NCBI GenBank assembly: GCA_963605425.1 | Contig: CAVCUQ010000004.1 | Span: 1-64,000 of the forward strand | Reading direction: 5' to 3' | From: JAEELC01 sp963605425 | GTDB lineage: Bacteria > Bacillota_I > Bacilli_A > Acholeplasmatales > Anaeroplasmataceae | Length of the DNA: 64,000 bases | Shown: piece after piece, positions 26,718 through 35,886 of the stretch | Position numbering within the stretch: position 1 is the first letter of the stretch | Layout of the letters: every line of letters begins with the position of its first letter | Program-made: the position numbers and the translations under genes | The notes under the pieces: generated by a model | Databases searched by the model: none | What the model saw: the letters and a program-made list of their open reading frames with translations, nothing else | What the model was told of the DNA's origin: nothing

Positions 26718-26727
26718 TTTTGTTAAA

Positions 26728-26760
26728 GACTGCATAAAATATTGTGCAGTTTTTATTTTT
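26728..26760 (+). terminator. Terminator of the P-type ATPase gene
   Basis: ACTGCATA/TGTGCAGT stem (eight pairs, one G-U) followed by TTTTATTTTT. Confidence 0.85.
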
Positions 26761-26762
26761 AA

Positions 26763-26792
26763 TTCACAAATTAAATATAATTGTGATATAAT
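26763..26792 (+). promoter_or_regulatory. Promoter of the GGDEF/EAL sensor gene
   Basis: -35-like TTCACA (26763-26768), 18-base spacer, extended -10 TGATATAAT (-10 at 26787-26792). Confidence 0.6.
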
Positions 26793-26819
26793 ATTAATTA
26801 TTATGTAGAGAGGTGGCTT

Positions 26820-29800
26820 ATGAAATTAAATAAGAAAATATTTATCAAAATTTCATATTTCATAATCTTAATAACCACTTTTATTATTTGTAGCGGTTTT
26901 TCTATTGAAGCTGCCCCTCAAGTTAGAGAGACAGGAGTTGTGACTGACGCTAAGGTTGCTTACTTTACTGAATCAAATTTCTTTGAAGAAATAAAAGACG
27001 ATAAAGGAAATATCACCCGTCGTTTAGGCTATGGTTATGACTTTCTTCAAACTATAGGTCAATATGAAAATATAAATTATACATATGATAAGTGTAATAG
27101 AGCAGAAGGAATAGAAAAACTAAAAAATGGTGAAGTTGATTTAATGCTTGGTATCTCTAAAACTGATGAGAGAGCTAAAAGTGGTATATTATTCCCTCAA
27201 CTTCCTATGGGTACTGAGACTTATTATCTATATACAACTGAAGAACATCAAAATGATTATATAGATTATTCTAATATTGAAGGTAAAACGATAGCTGTTG
27301 AAAAGTCATCAATACTTGCAAGTGAACTAGATAGTTGGAATACAGAAAATGATCTTAATTTAAATATAGTAGAATTTGATACTCAACTTAATAATAACTT
27401 TGAACAAATTTTAGAAGACACAAATGCAGATCTTATTGCTTATTGTGATATATATTTAACAATGTCTTCTGGCCTATACCCAGTATGTGAATTTGGTGCT
27501 AGCGAAATATATCTTGCTGTATCTTCAAATAGAAAAGATTTACTAGAATTAATTAATTCAGGTCAAACAAGTATCTTACTTGATAATCAAGCTTATTTAA
27601 CTGATTTAGCAAGTAAATATTTTAATGATACACCAACAAGAAGAATGCTTTCTAGTTTGGAAAAGACTTGGATACTTCAAAACAAAGTTCTTGATATTGG
27701 ATATTATGATTATTTTCCTTTTGTAACTGATGTAAATGATAGTGCTGAAGGTGTATTTGTTGAAGTACTTAAATCCATATTTGAAAAGTTTAATATTGAA
27801 GTGGAATTTAAATATCATAAATATAGTGAATATTCAAAAATGATTAATGACCTTAGAAATGGAACTTTAGATTTAATTATGCCTTCTTATGGTTCTATAT
27901 ATAAGGCTGAAAATGAAAATGTTTTAGTTACTCAAAGTGTTATAGCTTCTAAAATTAAAATTATATATTCTAATGAAAAGTTTGATAATGTCTTTGATGA
28001 TGATATTACTTCAGGATATACTATTGCAATCCTAGAAGATTCGCCTCTTCAAAAGAATTTTGTGAATGAATATTTACCAAAGTGTAATGTATTAATTTGT
28101 GCTGATTTAGCAGATTGTTTAAAGAATGTTAAGAATGGTAAAGCTGATTTTACTATAATTTCAAACTATAGACAAAGTTCTTGGCTTAGTGAAAAAGATA
28201 ATTACTATGTCAAAGATACTAATTATATAGTTAACTATAAATATGCTATATCTAATGAATCAAATAGTGTGCTCACTATTATTAATAGAGGTTTAAATAT
28301 TATTGGTAGTGAAAATATTCAAAACTATATGGTTAGTTATATTGAAAAAAATCAAACTGTTCCTTTTAGTTTTGGTGATTTTATAAAGAATCATATTGGT
28401 ATGGTTATTGTAATTGTTATCATTTTAGTAGTTGTAATTATGATAGCCTTATATTGGTGTATAACAAGGACTAAGGTAAGACATAATCTAGAGCGTCTTG
28501 TAACTCACGATCCTCTAACAGGGATATTAAATAGAAGAGCTTATAATCATGCCCTTCAAAGTTTAAAGAAAACTCAAATCTCACATGATTTTGTTGTCTA
28601 TGTTTCAGATATTGATAATCTAAAACAAACAAATGATACAATAGGTCATGATGCAGGAGATGAATTAATTAAAACTTATGCAGAAATAGTTAATAGATAT
28701 TTCTCGCAAATTGGTACACTTTATAAAACAGGTGGAGATGAATTTATTGGCTTGTTATATACTGATAAAGAGACTCTTTTAGATGTAATGGATGAAATTA
28801 AAAATATTTGTTCTTATTATAAAGGGGAATTGATTGATAAGGTTGATTTCTCTTATGGAATAGCTTTTGCATCTGATTTTGAAAATCCAAGTATTGATAA
28901 ATTATTACATGTGGCTGAAAATTCAATGTATAAATTGAAAGAATCAAAGAAAGACTATGAGCCTGAAACTAAAAAGGTAAGTAAGGCACACAAGGGATGG
29001 CATGATTCATTAACTAATTTATATACAATGGAAGAATTCTATAGAATCTATAATGATCAAACAAATGATGTTTATAATCTAAGTAATGAACCGGTTATTA
29101 TTTGTTTTAATATTAATTCATTTAAACGTTATAATAAGAGATATGGTTTTGATGAAGGTTCAAGATTACTTAAAGATTTGGGAGATGTACTTGCTAAAGT
29201 ATTTGGAAGTAAGAGATGTTCTCGTTTTTCGGAAGATAGATTCTTCTGTATTACTCCAAACTATAAGATAGATGAAAAGATTAAACAAGTATTTAAAGAT
29301 TTTGATCAAGAACATAGTGATAGATTTGTTACACTAAGGGCTGGTGTATGTACAATTGATGGTACAGCCTTAATTGAAACTTATTGTGATGAAGCACGTT
29401 TAGCTTGTGATAGTGATAAATCTGAATATGAATCTCATTATGTTAAATATACTAGAAAAATTGGTAAAAACTATGAGATTAGACAGTATGTTTTGGAAAA
29501 TATTGATAATGCGATAAAGAATGGTGAAATTGTTGCATTCTATCAACCTAAAGTTAACCCTCATAACAATAAACTTGTAGGTTTTGAGGCTCTTGCAAGA
29601 TGGAATAGTAAAGAAAAGGGTATGATATCTCCAGGTGACTTTATACCAGTACTTGATGAATATAATGTTACATATAAGGTTGATTTTGAAATATTAAAAC
29701 AAACTGCTAAACATATGCATAATATGCTTAAGAAGGGACTTAAACCTTATCCAGTTTCATTTAATATATCAAGAATTGATTTCAATGTCTTAGATATTTG

Positions 29801-30245
29801 TAGTGAAATTAATAATATTCTCGATATGTACGAATTACCACACAGATTATTTCAAATAGAAATAACTGAAACAACTATTTTATCTAATCTTGAATTTATT
29901 AAAAAAGAAGTATCAAGATTTAAAGAGAATGGTTATGATGTACTTATGGATGATTTTGGTTCAGCTTATTCATCTTTAGGAACTCTTAGAGAAATTGATT
30001 TTGATGAAATTAAAATTGACGGTTCCTTTATGTTTAATTTCTCCCAAAAGAGTAGAACTATACTTGATTCCACTTTGAATTTATGTAAGGAACTTAAAAT
30101 TAAAGCTTGTGTTGAAGGTGTTGAAACATTTGAACAAGTTCAATACCTTAAAAAACTTAAAGTTGATGAAATTCAAGGATATTATTATGGTAAGCCTTTA
30201 GACTTTGAATCAACAATTGAAAAATGGTTTAACAAAAATGAATAA
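26820..30245 (+). CDS. Two-SBP periplasmic sensor with GGDEF, degenerate GGDEF and EAL domains
   Basis: Large membrane protein (1141 residues) that probably makes and/or degrades cyclic di-GMP in response to an external solute. Order: signal peptide/anchor (1-31), two solute-binding family 3-like domains (about 35-280 and 285-510), one membrane helix (about 525-548), GGDEF with intact TGGDEFIGL and SDIDNLKQTND, a second GGDEF-like domain whose motif has decayed to FSEDRF, then EAL with FEALARW, ITETT and MDDFGSAYSSLG, which looks catalytically complete. No RxxD inhibitory site precedes the GGDEF. Ribosome site AGAGGTGG. It is monocistronic between two terminators. Confidence 0.92.
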   Translation: MKLNKKIFIKISYFIILITTFIICSGFSIEAAPQVRETGVVTDAKVAYFTESNFFEEIKDDKGNITRRLGYGYDFLQTIGQYENINYTYDKCNRAEGIEKLKNGEVDLMLGISKTDERAKSGILFPQLPMGTETYYLYTTEEHQNDYIDYSNIEGKTIAVEKSSILASELDSWNTENDLNLNIVEFDTQLNNNFEQILEDTNADLIAYCDIYLTMSSGLYPVCEFGASEIYLAVSSNRKDLLELINSGQTSILLDNQAYLTDLASKYFNDTPTRRMLSSLEKTWILQNKVLDIGYYDYFPFVTDVNDSAEGVFVEVLKSIFEKFNIEVEFKYHKYSEYSKMINDLRNGTLDLIMPSYGSIYKAENENVLVTQSVIASKIKIIYSNEKFDNVFDDDITSGYTIAILEDSPLQKNFVNEYLPKCNVLICADLADCLKNVKNGKADFTIISNYRQSSWLSEKDNYYVKDTNYIVNYKYAISNESNSVLTIINRGLNIIGSENIQNYMVSYIEKNQTVPFSFGDFIKNHIGMVIVIVIILVVVIMIALYWCITRTKVRHNLERLVTHDPLTGILNRRAYNHALQSLKKTQISHDFVVYVSDIDNLKQTNDTIGHDAGDELIKTYAEIVNRYFSQIGTLYKTGGDEFIGLLYTDKETLLDVMDEIKNICSYYKGELIDKVDFSYGIAFASDFENPSIDKLLHVAENSMYKLKESKKDYEPETKKVSKAHKGWHDSLTNLYTMEEFYRIYNDQTNDVYNLSNEPVIICFNINSFKRYNKRYGFDEGSRLLKDLGDVLAKVFGSKRCSRFSEDRFFCITPNYKIDEKIKQVFKDFDQEHSDRFVTLRAGVCTIDGTALIETYCDEARLACDSDKSEYESHYVKYTRKIGKNYEIRQYVLENIDNAIKNGEIVAFYQPKVNPHNNKLVGFEALARWNSKEKGMISPGDFIPVLDEYNVTYKVDFEILKQTAKHMHNMLKKGLKPYPVSFNISRIDFNVLDICSEINNILDMYELPHRLFQIEITETTILSNLEFIKKEVSRFKENGYDVLMDDFGSAYSSLGTLREIDFDEIKIDGSFMFNFSQKSRTILDSTLNLCKELKIKACVEGVETFEQVQYLKKLKVDEIQGYYYGKPLDFESTIEKWFNKNE

Positions 30246-30301
30246 TTAAATGACTCGTTTTATTATATATAAGGCGAGTTATTAATTTCTATATCACTTT
30301 A

Positions 30302-30310
30302 TGATATAAT
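30302..30310 (+). promoter_or_regulatory. Extended -10 promoter of the gene at 30335
   Basis: TGATATAAT (-10 at 30305-30310), 25 bases before the start. A 9-pair hairpin (30249-30283) without a good T-run lies upstream. Confidence 0.55.
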
Positions 30311-30334
30311 TATTTTGCTTTAGAAGGTGATATT

Positions 30335-31906
30335 ATGTTTGGAAAAAATAAAGACAAAGAAGAAAAAAAGAAAAGAGGACCTATATTTAAATTAATTAGA
30401 TTTATTATAGGATTATTCTTTATATGTTTAATAGCCTCAATTGCCCTCTTAATCTATCTTGGAGTTAATGTTGTTTCAACTGAAAACTTTAATGGAAATG
30501 AGACTGTTGAAAAAATCAAATCTGAAAATAAATCTTTAAATGTTATCGGTGATGATATAATATATGATTCTTTAACTGATCTTAGTAGTACTAATTCTTA
30601 TACTATAAGTTTAGATGAGACTGAGATGAATTACTTGTTACATGGATTATCAAAAAAGTTAAATAGTAATGTTGATAATATTTATATGTATTATAATGAT
30701 GATAATACATATTCACTTTATATGCCAATAGAATGGTTATTCTTTAAGACATGTCTTGTAATGGATACTACTTTAGTTTATTCAAGTGATACTGATACAA
30801 TCAAAATGCATATTTCCAATTTATCATTAGGTAAATTTGGTGTTAGTAATTTTATTGTAAAGACATTTATACTACCTAATATTAATGAACAATATATCAA
30901 TTCATTATTTGAAAAGATTGATCTTAGAGTACAGACTAAAATTGAAAGTACTTATATTGACATAAGTATTAATAGCGATGATTTTATTAATTTAATTTTA
31001 AATAAGGTTGATGATAATGGTTTGTTTAATGTTGTATATTCCACATTAAAGGAAAGTAATAATATTAGTTATACATTTACTAAAGAAGAGATAGGACTAT
31101 CTGCAAATTTGACTGATGCAATAAGTGAAAATAATAAAAATAGTATAGAATCTAATTTATCTACTACTAAGTCTAAGATGAATACACTAATTAGTAATAA
31201 AGTTGTTAACACTAATAATTCAAATTTAATCTTTAATTATCTTATTAATGGTTATAATTATCTAAGTGATGAAGAAAAAGCAAAAATCAAAAAGGTTGAT
31301 TTATCAAGTATTAGCATTGATTCATCAAATGTTGAAACATATTCAGGTGTTATTAAAAGAGATGATAGTACTATAGCTAGCAAATTCCTAATTGATAATT
31401 TTCATAATCAAGAACCTTGTGTTGTAATTGGAGAAGATGAAATTAATAATGAATTATCTTTAGGTAATATAGTCGGTACTTCTTATGCAAAACTTGATAG
31501 TAATAATTCAAACTTTGCCTATATTATTATTGAATCTTTATATTGTACTATCACAAGTGATGAGATTTCCTTTAATATCTTACTTGATTTAAATGGTAAG
31601 GAAACAGTTATTACTTTAAACTTTGAAAAAGAAAACGGTGAGGGATTACTAGAACTTAAATTAAAAGATTCTAAGATCGGAAAACTTAATGTTTCTTCTG
31701 AAAACAGTTCTATTATTATGGAATTTATTGATAAGAAGAATGATAAAAAATTTGTTTATGTTAATGATAATAATAATCTTGTTATAGATTTAAGTGTTTA
31801 TGAATCTGACGAATTTAAAGGTGTAGTAAAATTCTTTAAAGCAACTAGTAGCTATGATTTAGATATAGAAAAAGTAAAGATTAGCTATAAGAAACATATT
31901 GTTTAG
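30335..31906 (+). CDS. Membrane-anchored hypothetical extracytoplasmic protein
   Basis: 523 residues, family not recognised. A Lys-rich cytoplasmic start (MFGKNKDKEEKKKRGP) and one strong membrane helix (about residues 22-48) precede a long Asn/Ser/Asp-rich domain with repeating beta-like segments and no cysteine motif, consistent with an exported, membrane-tethered protein. The start has GAAGGTGATATT upstream. The thioesterase gene begins 17 bases later, so they likely share a transcript. Folding and function are unknown. Confidence 0.7.
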   Translation: MFGKNKDKEEKKKRGPIFKLIRFIIGLFFICLIASIALLIYLGVNVVSTENFNGNETVEKIKSENKSLNVIGDDIIYDSLTDLSSTNSYTISLDETEMNYLLHGLSKKLNSNVDNIYMYYNDDNTYSLYMPIEWLFFKTCLVMDTTLVYSSDTDTIKMHISNLSLGKFGVSNFIVKTFILPNINEQYINSLFEKIDLRVQTKIESTYIDISINSDDFINLILNKVDDNGLFNVVYSTLKESNNISYTFTKEEIGLSANLTDAISENNKNSIESNLSTTKSKMNTLISNKVVNTNNSNLIFNYLINGYNYLSDEEKAKIKKVDLSSISIDSSNVETYSGVIKRDDSTIASKFLIDNFHNQEPCVVIGEDEINNELSLGNIVGTSYAKLDSNNSNFAYIIIESLYCTITSDEISFNILLDLNGKETVITLNFEKENGEGLLELKLKDSKIGKLNVSSENSSIIMEFIDKKNDKKFVYVNDNNNLVIDLSVYESDEFKGVVKFFKATSSYDLDIEKVKISYKKHIV

Positions 31907-31923
31907 TAAAGGGATAAGTATAT

Positions 31924-32634
31924 ATGGATTTAAATTATGAAATGAAGATATCTTTAAGAAATTCTGATTTTTCTTATTTAGATATTATTAAACCCCAAAG
32001 TATTCTGCAAATATTTGAAGAGATTGCAGGTCATCATGCAAAACTTCTCGGTAATGGATATGAAGCCTTAAAAGAGAAGAATTTAGCTTGGGTATGTGTT
32101 AGAACTAAGGTGGAAATATTAGAAGACCTTGTAAATGGGGAAGATGCAGTTACAGAGACTTTCCCTATTAAACCAGGCCGAATTGATATGGATAGAAACT
32201 ATATCATCAAAGATTTAGATGGTAATAAGAAGATTATAGGTACTACTAAATGGATATTAATTGATTATAATACTAGAAGAATAGTTCGGTCTAATGTGAT
32301 TGAATATCCTTACTTAGATGGTACTAACCTTATTAGTAATATGTCTAAAGTAGTTCAAGAAGATGTGGTATTAAATAATAGAGTTGATTTTCAAATTAAA
32401 ATTAATGATTTAGATCATAATCTTCATGTCAATAATACTAGATATGTAGAATATGTATTTAATACTTTTGATATAAGCTTAAAAAAACAAATCAAATCAT
32501 TTGAAGTTGAATATGTAAAAGAATTAAAATATGGATGTAATGCTTATTTAATGTATGATGATACTTGCAAGCATTATAAGATATTTAATGAAAATGATGA
32601 ATTATCATTTATCATGAATATAGAATGGAGATAA
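31924..32634 (+). CDS. Acyl-ACP thioesterase (FatA/FatB-like)
   Basis: Releases fatty acids from acyl carrier protein. It has 236 residues forming two hot-dog repeats. The second repeat begins with the catalytic signature DLDHNLHVNNTRYVEY (about 161-176), holding the Asn and His of the plant/bacterial acyl-ACP thioesterase family. The first repeat shows IFEEIAGHHAKLLG and LAWVCVRTKVEI. Ends GGAGATAATTATGG, where its last bases supply the ribosome site of the next gene. Its presence suggests fatty acids are made or trimmed in this cell. Confidence 0.9.
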   Translation: MDLNYEMKISLRNSDFSYLDIIKPQSILQIFEEIAGHHAKLLGNGYEALKEKNLAWVCVRTKVEILEDLVNGEDAVTETFPIKPGRIDMDRNYIIKDLDGNKKIIGTTKWILIDYNTRRIVRSNVIEYPYLDGTNLISNMSKVVQEDVVLNNRVDFQIKINDLDHNLHVNNTRYVEYVFNTFDISLKKQIKSFEVEYVKELKYGCNAYLMYDDTCKHYKIFNENDELSFIMNIEWR

Positions 32635-32636
32635 TT

Positions 32637-33932
32637 ATGGAAAATGTTTCTAAATTTATAAAATTTTTAAAGACATCAACTAATCCTTATGAAGCAACAG
32701 CTTCTTTAAGTAATTTATTAGTTAATACTGGTTATCAAAGATTGAATGAATATCAAGAATTTAAACTAGCAAAGGGTGGAAAGTATTTTGTAACTAGAAA
32801 TAATTCTAGTATTATAGCTTTCCAAATCCCAACTGACTTATCTGATTTATCATTTAACATTTCAGCTAGTCACACTGATTCACCTACTTTTAAGATTAAG
32901 CCTAATAATAATATTGTTATTCAAGATAAATATCATATGCTTAATACTGAAGTTTATGGAGGTCCTATTTATTCTAGTTTCTTTGATAGACCACTTTCTA
33001 TAAGCGGAAGATTATTTGTAAAAGATAATAATTCTATTAAAGAAGTATTAATTAATTTTGATAGAGATTTACTTGTTATTCCTAATGAATGTATTCATTT
33101 TAACAGAGCGGTAAATGATGGAAAGAGTTATAATCCGCAAATTGATTTACTTCCATTACTAGGTGCTAATAAATCATTAAATGATTTAATTGAAAAAGAA
33201 TATAATATTAAAACAAGCGACATATTATCTTCTGATTTAACATTATATTCTCGCTTTAGAGGTACAGTTATAGGAGCTGATAGTGAATATTTTATGGCTC
33301 CTCAAATAGATGACCTTGAATCAGACTATGGATGTTTTAAGGGATTCATCAATGCAAAACCTAATAAATCTATAAATATTTGTGTGGCATTTGATAATGA
33401 AGAAGTAGGAAGTAACACTAAACAAGGTGCTGAATCTACATTCTTAATTGATGTAATTAATAGAATTAAAGATTCTCTAGGTTTAAGTGATGAACAAATT
33501 AAGATTGCTTTATCTAAATCATTAATGGTATCTTGTGATAATGCTCATGCAGTTCATCCTAATGATGTAGGTAAAACTGATGCCTTAAATAAGGTATTTA
33601 TGAATAATGGGATTGTTATTAAACATAATGCTAATCAACATTATGCAACTGACGGTGCTAGTGATGCTATATTCAAGTTTATTTTAGATAAAGCAGAAGT
33701 TGCTCATCAAGATTTTACTAATAGATCAGATGTAAGAGGCGGAGGTACTTTAGGTGCTATTTCAACAAGTCAAGTATCTATTAAAACTGTAGATATTGGA
33801 CTTGCTCAACTTGCAATGCATTCATGTGTAGAAACTGCAGGTTGTCTTGATTTAGATTATCTAATCAAAGGTATGGAAGCTTTCTACAACAGTCATATAA
33901 CTATTAAGAAGGATTCAATTGTAATAGAATAA
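32637..33932 (+). CDS. M18 family aminopeptidase
   Basis: Zinc aminopeptidase of the aspartyl-aminopeptidase/ApeB class, 431 residues from ATG 32637 (GGAG six bases upstream; an in-frame ATG at 32625 overlaps the thioesterase gene). Metal and catalytic segments in order: SASHTDSPTFKIKP, PQIDDLESDYGCF, AFDNEEVGSNTKQGAEST, SCDNAHAVHPN and DVRGGGTLGAIS. The family forms large cytosolic tetrahedral complexes. The last base of its stop codon is the first base of the next gene (TAATG), so the HPt protein is translationally coupled. Confidence 0.94.
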   Translation: MENVSKFIKFLKTSTNPYEATASLSNLLVNTGYQRLNEYQEFKLAKGGKYFVTRNNSSIIAFQIPTDLSDLSFNISASHTDSPTFKIKPNNNIVIQDKYHMLNTEVYGGPIYSSFFDRPLSISGRLFVKDNNSIKEVLINFDRDLLVIPNECIHFNRAVNDGKSYNPQIDLLPLLGANKSLNDLIEKEYNIKTSDILSSDLTLYSRFRGTVIGADSEYFMAPQIDDLESDYGCFKGFINAKPNKSINICVAFDNEEVGSNTKQGAESTFLIDVINRIKDSLGLSDEQIKIALSKSLMVSCDNAHAVHPNDVGKTDALNKVFMNNGIVIKHNANQHYATDGASDAIFKFILDKAEVAHQDFTNRSDVRGGGTLGAISTSQVSIKTVDIGLAQLAMHSCVETAGCLDLDYLIKGMEAFYNSHITIKKDSIVIE

Positions 33933-34270
33933 TGTATATTAAGGAAAGTATTTGGAGAGAGTATTTAGATAATAATTCTAATTTGTTTATAATTGTATCA
34001 AAAAGTTTTTTAGAAGATTTTAAAAATTTCGATGATAATTTAAATGTATTAATTAAAGAAAAAGAAATTAAAAAAATCCATGAATTACTTCATGAATTAA
34101 AGGGTGTAGTTCTTAATATCGGCGCTGATATACTATATGACAGTATTGAAGAGGCATTAGTATTTATTAGAAAAGAAGAACTTGACTTAAAATCTTTGAA
34201 TAATGTTTGTAAGGTTTTTGATTTAACATATAATGAATTAGAAGAGATAGTAAATAATTTTAATCAATAA
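33932..34270 (+). CDS. Orphan histidine phosphotransfer (HPt) domain protein
   Basis: 112-residue all-helical protein. The segment IHELLHELKGVVLNIGAD matches the HPt signature H-x-L-K-G-x5-G-A, with His in HELKG as the expected phospho-acceptor. No histidine kinase or response regulator is in the window. It overlaps the M18 peptidase gene by one base and has no separate ribosome site, so it depends on coupling. The convergent GGDEF gene downstream may be related functionally, but this is speculation. Strong terminator at 34315-34373. Confidence 0.75.
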   Translation: MYIKESIWREYLDNNSNLFIIVSKSFLEDFKNFDDNLNVLIKEKEIKKIHELLHELKGVVLNIGADILYDSIEEALVFIRKEELDLKSLNNVCKVFDLTYNELEEIVNNFNQ

Positions 34271-34314
34271 GTGTTTAATATTTGATGTATTGATCAAAAT
34301 GATTACATGATTAT

Positions 34315-34373
34315 AAAAGCCTTTATTACTATAGTGGTTTTAGTTAACTGTTATAGCGATAAAGGTTTTTTTT
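34315..34373 (+). terminator. Terminator of the thioesterase-peptidase-HPt operon
   Basis: Arms AAAGCCTTTAT...CTATAGTGG and CTGTTATAG...ATAAAGG form a stem of more than 20 pairs with several G-U pairs and one mismatch, followed by TTTTTTT. Confidence 0.75.
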
Positions 34374-34496
34374 AATGCCAATGAATATATTTTCATTTAT
34401 ACTTCTGATATTCATTCAAATTAATGTAAATTGAGGCTAAAAAATAACACTAAAACGAAGGAATGTTTTGTAAAGAATAGCTCAAATGATTCATAT

Positions 34497-34523
34497 AAAA
34501 AATGACATTATTTCTAATGTCAT
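34497..34523 (-). terminator. Terminator of the GGDEF gene
   Basis: ATGACATTA/TAATGTCAT (nine pairs, four-base loop). On the minus strand it is followed by a T-run (A-run 34497-34501 on the plus strand). Confidence 0.8.
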
Positions 34524-34536
34524 AATTTAATAAAGT

Positions 34537-35832
34537 TTATTTTATTGTAGCTTTGAATCCTTCATACTTTTTAGATTCATACATTGCATCATCAGCTTTT
34601 TTATAAAGTTTTGAGAAAGAATCAGAAATGCCTGTGTAGAATGTTCCTCCTAAAGATAATACAAAATCATTATTAATTCCATCAATTTTGATTTTCTTAA
34701 TATGTTCAATTATCTTATTAAATAATCTTGAAACAGCTTCCTCATCTTTAATATTAGGAGAATATATAGCAAATTCATCTCCACCAAGTCTAAAGACTAT
34801 ATCATTGTCTTTTGCAACATTTTCCAAGGCTCTTGCAATAGAGATAATTACTTTATCACCAACTTGATGTCCATATCTATCATTTATTGATTTGAAATGG
34901 TCACAGTCTAAGATTGCAAAGAAACCAAAGTCAGACTTTTTAATTGCTTCTTCAACACAAGCTTCACCGTATCCTCTGTTATATATACCAGTTAACATAT
35001 CAGTATGTGCAGATTCAGCTAAAGCATTTTCTCTTTGTTTATTTAATTCAATAATTTCAATTGCAAAGATAAATGATGTAATTTTATTATCTATTGACTC
35101 TTCCTTCATGATTATACCTTTACACCAACCATGATTTTTAGAAATAAATTCTATAGATATATTAGATTTTCCATTAAGTCTTTGATCTAGAGTGTCTGCA
35201 TCAAGAAAATCAAAAAGCATTTTCTTAAAAGGAGTAGAACATGTTTCATCAATAACTTTAGGCATATCAAGTAAATAGTTACCAATTTGTTTGGAAATTG
35301 AATAAGATACATCGTCAGTAGCTGTAATTACATAATAAGAATTATTAGTCAAATCAACTCTAAACATAGATGCATAAATGCTAGCTAGAGCTTTATAAGC
35401 TTTAGTTAATCCCTCAAAAAATTTTCTTTCTAAGTTTTTTACAACCTTATCAATAATTCTAAAACCACAAACTACTTTTAATGGTTCACCTTTTTCAGAA
35501 CATACAGAATATGTTGCAGTATAGTGGTGAACAGAATTATCATCATCTACTACTCTATAACTAAAGTCAAAAGTCTTAACTTCGCTTAATTTTTCTTTTA
35601 TATGATCTATTGATAGATAAGTAATAAAATCATGATAATCATCTTTATAAATTCTGCTTGATGCATATCTTTTAAGCATTGTTTCATAATCGAAAGCTTC
35701 TTTATCTTCTAAGATACCTTCAGTTATATAACCTTCAAGTTTAATTATCTTAGCTGTTCTAGATTCAATGTCGATTTCGTATACGTTTAAATATTTTATT
35801 GCAAGTGCATTTATAAGGCTTGAATTTTCCAT
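34537..35832 (-). CDS. Cytoplasmic GGDEF-domain diguanylate cyclase
   Basis: 431 residues without membrane helices. The C-terminal GGDEF domain (about 270-431) has the active-site motif FRLGGDEFAIY and DCDHFKSINDRYGHQVGD, so it should make cyclic di-GMP. The inhibitory I-site position reads KDND, with Lys in place of the usual Arg. The N-terminal 265 residues look like two PAS-like sensor modules joined by a helix, but the ligand is not evident. The ribosome site is GAGGTG. The promoter overlaps the 3' end of rqcH upstream. Confidence 0.9.
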   Translation of the reverse strand: MENSSLINALAIKYLNVYEIDIESRTAKIIKLEGYITEGILEDKEAFDYETMLKRYASSRIYKDDYHDFITYLSIDHIKEKLSEVKTFDFSYRVVDDDNSVHHYTATYSVCSEKGEPLKVVCGFRIIDKVVKNLERKFFEGLTKAYKALASIYASMFRVDLTNNSYYVITATDDVSYSISKQIGNYLLDMPKVIDETCSTPFKKMLFDFLDADTLDQRLNGKSNISIEFISKNHGWCKGIIMKEESIDNKITSFIFAIEIIELNKQRENALAESAHTDMLTGIYNRGYGEACVEEAIKKSDFGFFAILDCDHFKSINDRYGHQVGDKVIISIARALENVAKDNDIVFRLGGDEFAIYSPNIKDEEAVSRLFNKIIEHIKKIKIDGINNDFVLSLGGTFYTGISDSFSKLYKKADDAMYESKKYEGFKATIK

Positions 35833-35857
35833 GTGGCACCTCTTTTTTGATGTTAGT

Positions 35858-35886
35858 ATTATACAATAGAAAATTTATAATGTCTA
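35858..35886 (-). promoter_or_regulatory. Promoter of the GGDEF gene
   Basis: On the minus strand: -35 TAGACA (35881-35886), 17-base spacer, -10 TATAAT (35858-35863). The -35 overlaps the rqcH stop codon. Confidence 0.65.
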
